Assembly (NCBI GenBank): GCA_910580225.1
Contig: CAJTXE010000019.1
Span: forward strand, 33,190 to 80,112
DNA length: 46,923 nt
Direction of reading: 5' to 3'
From: an uncultured Acetatifactor sp.
GTDB taxonomy: Bacteria > Bacillota > Clostridia > Lachnospirales > Lachnospiraceae
Part shown: positions 41,405 to 46,923 of the stretch, piece after piece
How positions within the stretch are numbered: the stretch's first letter is position 1
Layout: the number at the start of each line of letters is the position of its first letter
Program-made: the position numbers and the translations under genes
Notes under the pieces: generated by a model
Database searches by the model: none
What the model was told of the DNA's origin: nothing
Seen by the model: the letters and a program-made list of their open reading frames with translations, nothing else

Positions 41405-42688
41405 TCAGGACAGACGTCCTTTAAAATCCTCATATCCAAACTGTTTTACGATCTCACATTCCTGATCTTTCCTGCGCAATGCGATGGATGGCAGAGGCAT
41501 CCCGTTAAAGGTATTGTTCTTTACCATAGAATAAATCGCCATGTCTTCGAAGACAAGTCTGTCTCCTTCCTGCAGCGGCGCGTCAAAGGAATAGTCTCCA
41601 ATGATATCCCCCGCAAGACAGGTCGGACCGCCCAGTCGATATGTGTACCGCTTCTCCCCCGGCAGACCGCTTCCCTGCAGCGGCGGTCTGTAAGGCATCT
41701 CCAGTACATCCGGCATATGACAGGCCGCCGAAGTATCCAGAATGGCTGTGTCTGTCTCGTTTCGAGAGGTCTCCAGCACCGTGGTAATCAGAAATCCGGC
41801 ATTCAGCGCCACGGCCTCCCCCGGCTCCAAATACACGGTCAGTCCATACTTGTCCTGCATTCTCCGGATACATCGCTCCAGCCTGGGAATATCATACCCC
41901 TCACGGGTTATGTGGTGTCCGCCGCCGAAATTGATCCACTTCATTCCCGGCAGATACATACCAAACCGCTCTTCCACCGCGTCCAACGTTCTCTCCAGGG
42001 CATCGGAATCCTGCTCGCAGAGCGTATGGAAATGGAGCCCGTCCAGCAGCTCCGGCAGCATTCCGCCGGACACATGGCCTGACAACTCTTCCCGTTCCGC
42101 GGCCCCATGCCACTGGCCGGAAGTCCTTTTCCCTTCGCTGATCTCCCCTTGCCCGCGAGATTCTTTCCTCCATTCCGTTCGGCACAATGCCTCCCGTAAG
42201 GCCTGCCTTGTTACTCCCAGCCGGGAACCCGGCGCACAGGGATCATAGATGGCATGTCCCTCCTGAGTAGAGCATTCCGGGTTGATGCGCAGGCCAATGC
42301 TCTTGCCAGCGGCTTTTGCCCGGCGGCCAAATTTCTCCGCCTGTTTCCAGGAATTAAACACAATATGATCACAATATAGTAATATTTCGTCAAAATCTGA
42401 TTCCCGGTATGCCGGAGAAAAGATATGGTTTTCCATCTTTCTTCCCTGCCGCGCCAGCGGTTCTCCCATTTCCTCTGCACACAGCCTGGCCTCGTATAAA
42501 CCGCTGGCGACGGCCCCCTGCAGATAACTTCCAATCAGGGGATACAACGCATACATGGAGAAAGCCTTCTGCGCCAGCAGGATCCTGACTCCTGTCCGCT
42601 CCATAATCCCCCGGAGAATTTCCAGATTATGTTCCATGAAAGCCTCATCCACCACATAACAGGGAGTGGGTAATTCGGTAAATTTCAT
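41405..42688 (-). CDS. nspC: Carboxynorspermidine/carboxyspermidine decarboxylase with an internal insertion
   Basis: 427 aa, about 45 residues longer than expected for the family. It is a fold III PLP-dependent decarboxylase: Lys41 in LAQKAFSMYA is the PLP lysine; also HTLCEQ (His221, Cys224), NFGGGHH and LEPGEAV. It produces spermidine or norspermidine from the carboxy precursor. The extra segment (about 168-212) is hydrophilic, rich in Arg, Glu and Gly, and precedes LLDGLHFHTLCEQ. The ATG at 42688 follows AGAGGAA and overlaps the stop of an upstream 82-aa ORF by four bases. Carboxyspermidine dehydrogenase, its usual partner, is not in the window. Confidence 0.92.
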   Translation of the reverse strand: MKFTELPTPCYVVDEAFMEHNLEILRGIMERTGVRILLAQKAFSMYALYPLIGSYLQGAVASGLYEARLCAEEMGEPLARQGRKMENHIFSPAYRESDFDEILLYCDHIVFNSWKQAEKFGRRAKAAGKSIGLRINPECSTQEGHAIYDPCAPGSRLGVTRQALREALCRTEWRKESRGQGEISEGKRTSGQWHGAAEREELSGHVSGGMLPELLDGLHFHTLCEQDSDALERTLDAVEERFGMYLPGMKWINFGGGHHITREGYDIPRLERCIRRMQDKYGLTVYLEPGEAVALNAGFLITTVLETSRNETDTAILDTSAACHMPDVLEMPYRPPLQGSGLPGEKRYTYRLGGPTCLAGDIIGDYSFDAPLQEGDRLVFEDMAIYSMVKNNTFNGMPLPSIALRRKDQECEIVKQFGYEDFKGRLS

Positions 42689-42933
42689 ACTGTATTCCTC
42701 TTTCTGCACAACCCAGATTCCTCCGGAAAATATTCCTCCAGTCTGCTCAGGATTGCTTCCACACTCTCCTTCACAAAGTCCTCTGCCCCCTTTTCCGTCA
42801 GGTACGTATATTCCCGGTCCAGATTCTCTCTGCCTCCTCTGTAAAAACTCACAATATCCCGCCGGCGCCTGTCGAACGCCAATCTCTCCAACAGCCTGTC
42901 CGCCACCTGTAAATGTACCATCCAAGACGCCAT
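42685..42933 (-). CDS. Small ORF coupled to nspC, possible remnant of a zinc-dependent phospholipase C-like gene
   Basis: 82 aa. It begins MASWMVHLQVADRLLERL, which resembles the N-terminus of zinc-dependent phospholipase C-family proteins of Clostridia (M-P-S-W-x-x-H-L). It then runs directly into a helical acidic C-terminal part (YTYLTEKGAEDFVKESVEAIL). The long metal-binding middle of that family would be missing, so it may be an internally deleted remnant. The resemblance is from memory and weak. It has a GAGGGTG ribosome site, and its TGA overlaps the nspC ATG (ATGA), so it is probably translated and coupled. It may equally be a small protein of unknown function. Confidence 0.5.
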   Translation of the reverse strand: MASWMVHLQVADRLLERLAFDRRRRDIVSFYRGGRENLDREYTYLTEKGAEDFVKESVEAILSRLEEYFPEESGLCRKRNTV

Positions 42934-43038
42934 GTTCACCCTCACTTTCTCTCTGAATCCGTATTTCAGAATAATGTATGTTTTGCACTTGAATATAACA
43001 AGAATTACACCATTCCATCACCCTGTGAAAATTTCTCC

Positions 43039-43356
43039 TCAAATGCAGAATCCCGCCACAATCTCAACCAGAAATACCACGCCGCAGCACAGTACGGCTA
43101 TCCCCACCATATTCATCCCTTTCCAGGCAGCTGCAATCCCTGCTGCCAAAGCCAGTATTCCCGCCAGCGGAATCCTGGGTGCAGAGATAATCGCAGGAAA
43201 AGTCATCACCGCCAATGTGACATAGGGCACATAGTAAAGAAAGGACCGGATAAACGGATTTTTGATTTTCTTTCGTATCAAAGTCAACGGCAGGACACGT
43301 ATCAGAAAGGAAACTCCAGCCGCAACTAATATATACAGATAGATATTGTGTGTCAT
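43039..43356 (-). CDS. azlD: Branched-chain amino acid exporter small subunit AzlD
   Basis: 105 aa with three or four hydrophobic helices. The sequence SFLIRVLPLTLIRKKIKNPF and YYVPYVTLAVMTFPAI is typical of AzlD. With AzlC it forms an exporter of branched-chain amino acids and related compounds such as 4-azaleucine. GAGGAGG lies upstream of the ATG. It follows azlC by about 190 nt, a wider gap than usual for this pair, filled partly by a tandem repeat. Confidence 0.92.
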   Translation of the reverse strand: MTHNIYLYILVAAGVSFLIRVLPLTLIRKKIKNPFIRSFLYYVPYVTLAVMTFPAIISAPRIPLAGILALAAGIAAAWKGMNMVGIAVLCCGVVFLVEIVAGFCI

Positions 43357-43460
43357 CTCGCTGCCTCCTCACCTGAATTCAGCCCGGTGCTTCTCTCTGT
43401 CAGCTTCCCCGGTCCGGCACCTGGCGGCTTCTCCTTGCCGTTCCAGCACATCACCATGCC

Positions 43461-43550
43461 AACACCTTGCCGGCTTTTCCTCACGTCTGTAACACCTTGC
43501 CGGTTTTTCCCCGTCGTTCTAACACTTGGCCGGCTTTTCCCTGCCGCTCT
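43461..43550. repeat. 30-bp imperfect tandem repeat between azlC and azlD
   Basis: Three 30-bp units (43461-43490, 43491-43520, 43521-43550) each start AACAC(C/T)T and contain a GCCGG(C/T)TTTTCC core. Degenerate partial copies flank them on both sides. The azlC stop codon lies at the edge of the array, and a TAG recurs at unit borders on the minus strand. Confidence 0.85.
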
Positions 43551-44298
43551 AACACTTTGTTGGGTTCCCTTCCCCGAGTTCCCCTGTTTGCTTTGGACTA
43601 TCCTTCAGCGGAAAGAAAAAAGCCGCCGCCCCTGCGATTACAACGGTCAGAAGACTGATCTTCATGCTGTCCGACATAGCTGAAAACACAGATATTTTCG
43701 ATACGGCAAAACTAGCCGCAAAACTGATCAGAACCACCCCACCCACCACTTTGCTTGTTTTGGCGGCCGGTATAATGATCGCTACAAACATACCATAAAG
43801 CGCCACACTCAATGCACTGACCAGGGCCGCCGGCAGAATGTTCCCTGCCACCACCCCCATAGCCGTCCCAAACGCCCATCCCGGCAGCGCAATTGCCATG
43901 GCTCCGTAGCTATAATAGGGATTCAGCATTCCCGGCTTCCCCACCGCAATGCCGAAGATCTCATCTGTAATACCAAAGCCCACCAGAAGACGGTGTCCCA
44001 AGGCGGTATCAGAATCAAATTTTTGACTCAATGCGCAGCTCATAAGAAGATACCGTATATTGGTTATCAGGATAACCAATGCCATTTCAAAATAAGGCGC
44101 ATTGGCCATAATCACCGTAAATTCCGCATATTCCCCTGCGGACGCATGGTTCAGAATACTGGACAGAAATCCCTGAAAAGGATTCAGCCCCGCTTTCTTC
44201 GCCACAATCCCCAACGAAAAAGCTACGGCAAAATAGCCAAGCGCAATAGGCATTCCGTCCCGTATTCCCCCCGCAAATGCATTTTTATTCTGATTCAA
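43549..44298 (-). CDS. azlC: Branched-chain amino acid exporter large subunit AzlC
   Basis: 249 aa with about six or seven helices. GIRDGMPIALGYFAVAFSLG, ILNHASAGEYA and LLVGFGITDEIFGIA are family signatures. It forms an exporter with AzlD. No ATG lies near the expected start; the TTG at 44298 (product MNQNKNAFAG) has GAGGTG about 8 nt upstream, but TTG codons at 44304 and 44313 are alternatives. A promoter at 44522-44551 implies a leader of about 215 nt. Confidence 0.92.
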   Translation of the reverse strand: MNQNKNAFAGGIRDGMPIALGYFAVAFSLGIVAKKAGLNPFQGFLSSILNHASAGEYAEFTVIMANAPYFEMALVILITNIRYLLMSCALSQKFDSDTALGHRLLVGFGITDEIFGIAVGKPGMLNPYYSYGAMAIALPGWAFGTAMGVVAGNILPAALVSALSVALYGMFVAIIIPAAKTSKVVGGVVLISFAASFAVSKISVFSAMSDSMKISLLTVVIAGAAAFFFPLKDSPKQTGELGEGNPTKC

Positions 44299-44521
44299 TT
44301 TCAAACACCTCAAATCTGTTTCTTTTGTTCATTACACGGTCAAAGCAATCTCCCTCTATTCCCTGGGTGCTTATCCCTCTCTCTGAAATACTCCTTTTTG
44401 CTGCCTTCCCTCGCTCGACGCCTCATACAACTACACCGCGTAATCAAGTAAAAATTTGTCGCTCCGTTCTGCAAAACAGGCACGGCAGTCCACTTCGGAA
44501 GTCGAAAAATAATTTATGCCT

Positions 44522-44551
44522 ATTATAGCAGTCGTAAGGGACAAAATGCAA
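44522..44551 (-). promoter_or_regulatory. Promoter and long leader of azlCD
   Basis: On the minus strand TTGCAT (44551-44546), an 18-nt spacer and a perfect TATAAT (44527-44522). Transcription would start near 44515, leaving about 215 nt before azlC. The T-box consensus was not found in the leader, and no known riboswitch was recognised. Confidence 0.6.
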
Positions 44552-44585
44552 TAAATTTCGGTAGAAATCCTGCTGTTTACCGGTA

Positions 44586-45743
44586 CTAGCCCCTTCTTAC
44601 CAGACGCAGTATCTTGCATATCTCATCCGGAATCCGTATGCCTCGGGGGCACATGTCCATGCAGGGCATGTCTGTACACTCTGCGCATCGGGCAGCACTC
44701 TCCTCGATACCCAAATCCAGTTTACGCAGTGCCCAATATTCTTTCCCCAGAAAAAAATATAGATATTGGCGAAACAATGTATGGATTTCCGTTCCCCGGG
44801 GACAGATACATCTTTGGCAGCGGTCACAGGGGATGGGCTCAAATTCCTTCTCCAACGTTGAAAGGGCTTCCTGAAAGGAAGGAATGGACGCAGATTTCCC
44901 CTTTTCTGCCCCAAACTCTTCCGTCCCGGCAAAAGCACTTTCTCTCGTTTCTGTCTCCTTTGTGCCTGGCTCTGCATCCCTGCGGAAAGAAGATGACACA
45001 TCATGGCCAAATGCATCGTCCGCCTGCCCCACCGTTCCGACTCCGATCAGCGCACAGGAAACAGGATAGGACAATACGGCATGAATCAGCAGCTTTGCAG
45101 GGAAGAAGCGAGGCAGAAGCCCTGCGGCATAAACCTTATTCATCAATATTCCCTTTTGCCCAAAAAGGGGCTCCCCCTTTATCCGATCCAGCATTCCCCG
45201 TTCCACAAGATTTCCGCTTCCCTGCAGCACATCCACCCGTCTGTCTCCGGCGCCCCGGAGCAGAATATCATAATAATGAGAAGCCACCCCCACAAAACGG
45301 ATCCGTCCCTCCTGCTTCAGTTCCGTCAGGGCATCCAGGGCACCCCCCTTGCGAAACACCTGATCCTCATGCCCTGGGTCCACCTGGTGTACAAAGTACA
45401 GATCCGCATAGGTACCAAGGTTCTCATTGGAAGCCTCCACAGCTCTGTACATCTCATTTCCGTCATAAAAACGGGCCTTATCCGAAATTACAATTCGTTC
45501 CCTGCCTATACGGGCAGCAAATTTCCCCAGTTTGATCTCCGCATCGCCGTATTCAGGAACAATGGCAGTGTCATAAAGATTGCAGCCCAGCCGGAATGCA
45601 TGAGTCATCACCTCCAGCGCCTCTTCCTCATTCAGGTTAAAATACTCAGGCAGCACCGGAACACTCCCCTGCAGAATTGGTATGGTGCCGAATCCGGTTT
45701 CCGAAACCATCAGACCTGTACGGCCAAGCAGTCTGTACTTCAT
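44586..45743 (-). CDS. Aldo/keto reductase with C-terminal ferredoxin-like domain
   Basis: 385 aa. The N-terminal AKR barrel starts MKYRLLGRTGLMVSETGFGT and contains the catalytic set: Asp in NLYDTA, Tyr in PEYGDAE, Lys in ISDKARF and His in FVHQVDP. The C-terminus (from about 300) holds two cysteine clusters, CDRCQRCICPRG and CAECTDMPCMDMCP, which resemble iron-sulfur sites of clostridial AKR-ferredoxin fusions. The first cluster has one residue fewer than usual between its last two Cys. A hydrophilic stretch (about 245-290) looks like an insertion between barrel and cluster. The substrate is unknown. It is probably transcribed alone. Confidence 0.9.
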   Translation of the reverse strand: MKYRLLGRTGLMVSETGFGTIPILQGSVPVLPEYFNLNEEEALEVMTHAFRLGCNLYDTAIVPEYGDAEIKLGKFAARIGRERIVISDKARFYDGNEMYRAVEASNENLGTYADLYFVHQVDPGHEDQVFRKGGALDALTELKQEGRIRFVGVASHYYDILLRGAGDRRVDVLQGSGNLVERGMLDRIKGEPLFGQKGILMNKVYAAGLLPRFFPAKLLIHAVLSYPVSCALIGVGTVGQADDAFGHDVSSSFRRDAEPGTKETETRESAFAGTEEFGAEKGKSASIPSFQEALSTLEKEFEPIPCDRCQRCICPRGTEIHTLFRQYLYFFLGKEYWALRKLDLGIEESAARCAECTDMPCMDMCPRGIRIPDEICKILRLVRRG

Positions 45744-45850
45744 ATTTTTCTTCCTTTATTACGTTTATTTCTTTTACGATATAGATTTGACTGCCTGCGC
45801 AAACATCAGCATTCATACTTGATGCTTTACCTGCCGCCCACAATACCTCT

Positions 45851-46923
45851 TTAAAGGCTCCGGGACACTCCCGCAAATGCCCTCTCCCCCACTTCTACTC
45901 CCAGCGGCAGGTGAAACTCCTCCAGCCCCCGGCAGTAAGCAAAAGCTTCCTTTCCGACTCGTTTCAAACTGGATGGAAAGCTTACGGTCCTCAGGCTGTG
46001 ACACCGGTAAAAAGTACGATCCGGAATCTCCTCCACACCCTCCGGAATAAGAATTTCGGTCAAACATGTACAATTTTCAAATGCCCTGGCACCGATTCTG
46101 CGCACCTGTTCCGACAGCTCCACAGCCTCCAATGCCCCGCATCCGAAAAATGCCATGTTATCTATCTCTTCCACACTTCCGGCCCTGCGGACCTCCTTCA
46201 GCCACTTGCATCCCCAAAAGGCCCGTTTACCGATTCTCTTCACTGTTGTAGGCAAAATAATCTCTGTCAGCAGATTCCCCTCCTGAAACGCACCTTCACC
46301 GATAGCAGTAATCCCTTCTGCCAGCCGAAGCCTGGAAATATTTCCGGTACATTCCGCCAGTACCCCATTTTCATCCGTCTTAAAACAGTTCATGCTTTCC
46401 ATGACCGCCTGTTTTGCCAGCGCCGGAAGCTCTCTTTCCCTGTCCTGTATTCCGTGAATCTCAATTTGTGTGCCCTCCGGCAGAATGATTTCCCGGAGAA
46501 AAATGCAATTTCGGAAAGCATATTCCTCCACCCGCGTCCCTGCAGACAAAAAACGGATTCCTTCTATCTTCATACCGTTAGCAAAGGCCCATCCGCAGAC
46601 CAAGGAAATCTCCTCCGGAACTTCCACTGTTCCGGAACACCCTGAACCGTCTAAAATCATATGGTTTACCGTCACCATTGGGGACAGTCTCTTTTGCCTC
46701 TCTATCCAGCCCGTTCCATGAAATGCTCTGGCGCCGATATATTCCACACTGTCCGGTATCTCTATTTCTTCCAGTCCCATAGCATCCCGAAACACCTCCG
46801 ACTCAATCCTGCGGATTCCCCTGGGAATACGGATCCTTCTGCCCGCCCCCCGATAAGCTTTCAGATTCTCTTCCTTTTCCACCTCAAAACAGCTCATGGC
46901 ACTGTGAAAAATCAGGCGTACCA
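45851..46923 (-). CDS. BspA-type leucine-rich-repeat protein, 5' end not in window
   Basis: At least 348 aa, built of LRR_5 (BspA-like) repeats of about 23 residues, e.g. LTEIILPTTVKRIGKRAFWGC, ALEAVELSEQVRRIGARAFENC and SLRTVSFPSSLKRVGKEAFAYC. No signal peptide or anchoring motif is visible in the part seen. The first internal Met codon is at 46897 but has no ribosome site, and the frame stays open to the window edge (VRLIFHSA before it), so the true start probably lies just outside. Such repeats bind proteins; in Clostridia they occur in both surface and cytoplasmic proteins. Confidence 0.8.
   Translation of the reverse strand, partial: VRLIFHSAMSCFEVEKEENLKAYRGAGRRIRIPRGIRRIESEVFRDAMGLEEIEIPDSVEYIGARAFHGTGWIERQKRLSPMVTVNHMILDGSGCSGTVEVPEEISLVCGWAFANGMKIEGIRFLSAGTRVEEYAFRNCIFLREIILPEGTQIEIHGIQDRERELPALAKQAVMESMNCFKTDENGVLAECTGNISRLRLAEGITAIGEGAFQEGNLLTEIILPTTVKRIGKRAFWGCKWLKEVRRAGSVEEIDNMAFFGCGALEAVELSEQVRRIGARAFENCTCLTEILIPEGVEEIPDRTFYRCHSLRTVSFPSSLKRVGKEAFAYCRGLEEFHLPLGVEVGERAFAGVSRSL

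Noticed and set aside
41225..42082. Plus-strand frame of 285 codons across the aguA-nspC gap into nspC
   Set aside because: It reads through the orphan terminator at 41329-41355 and then runs antisense to nspC, so it is unlikely to be coding.
44299..44515. T-box riboswitch upstream of azlC
   Set aside because: The conserved T-box sequence with its GGTGG-type core was looked for on the minus strand and not found.
44431..44619. Minus-strand frame of 62 codons in the azlC leader
   Set aside because: It starts upstream of the predicted promoter, overlaps the aldo/keto reductase end and lacks a ribosome site.
1..46923. CRISPR array, insertion sequence or prophage
   Set aside because: No regularly spaced repeats with unique spacers, no transposase or phage-type genes and no attachment-site duplications were seen.

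Overview
The window looks like a chromosomal segment from a gut-type Clostridia, most likely a Lachnospiraceae relative. This rests on moderate GC, strong AGGAGG-type ribosome binding sites, sigma-A promoters, clostridial gene families and dense alpha-glucan metabolism. It is inferred from gene content; no rRNA or tRNA gene was found to confirm it. About 39 protein genes are supported.

Layout. 0.1-0.6 kb: a membrane-anchored Mrr-type nuclease-like protein. 0.7-4.5 kb: a complete two-component/ABC-transporter module (response regulator, ATPase, permease, histidine kinase) of the bacitracin/lantibiotic-resistance type, with helically phased direct repeats in front of the transporter genes. 4.5-6.2 kb: an ECF-like sigma factor fused to a long C-terminal region. 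6.4-18.7 kb: a maltodextrin/glycogen locus (HAD phosphatase, debranching enzyme, MalQ, type I pullulanase, MalG, MalF, MalE and a divergent LacI-type regulator). No transporter ATPase is encoded there, and malE carries an apparent frameshift in a run of eight G. 18.8-22.4 kb: a lipid block (Psd, PssA, a flippase-like UPF0104 membrane protein and a PAP2 phosphatase). 22.7-29.6 kb: a YitT membrane protein, a GH127 glycosidase, a 43-aa membrane protein, an amylosucrase-like GH13 enzyme, a Cof-type HAD phosphatase and an HPr-like protein without histidine. 29.9-34.7 kb: a tocopherol-cyclase-like protein with an Rrf2 regulator, an AAA ATPase overlapping a discoidin-domain protein, and a duplicated CmpB-type membrane protein. 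34.7-38.5 kb: a heterodimeric ABC exporter pair. 38.8-42.9 kb: a polyamine block (AguB, AguA, NspC) with a small coupled ORF. 43.0-44.5 kb: AzlCD branched-chain amino acid exporter. 44.6-46.9 kb: a ferredoxin-domain aldo/keto reductase and a BspA-type leucine-rich-repeat protein that stays open to the window edge.

How the genes work together. MalEFG would import maltodextrins using an ATPase encoded elsewhere. Pullulanase, MalQ and the debranching enzyme would break them down, and the amylosucrase-like enzyme adds another alpha-glucan activity. PssA plus Psd make phosphatidylethanolamine. AguA plus AguB convert agmatine to putrescine, and NspC is the last step of the carboxyspermidine route to spermidine; carboxyspermidine dehydrogenase and arginine decarboxylase are not in the window.

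The items most worth following up are the poly-G frameshift in malE, the chained AUGUAA start-stop elements before the ABC ATPase, the phased TTTCTGAAA repeats, the sigma-factor fusion, the histidine-less HPr-like protein, and an orphan plus-strand terminator at 41.3 kb that suggests a small RNA.
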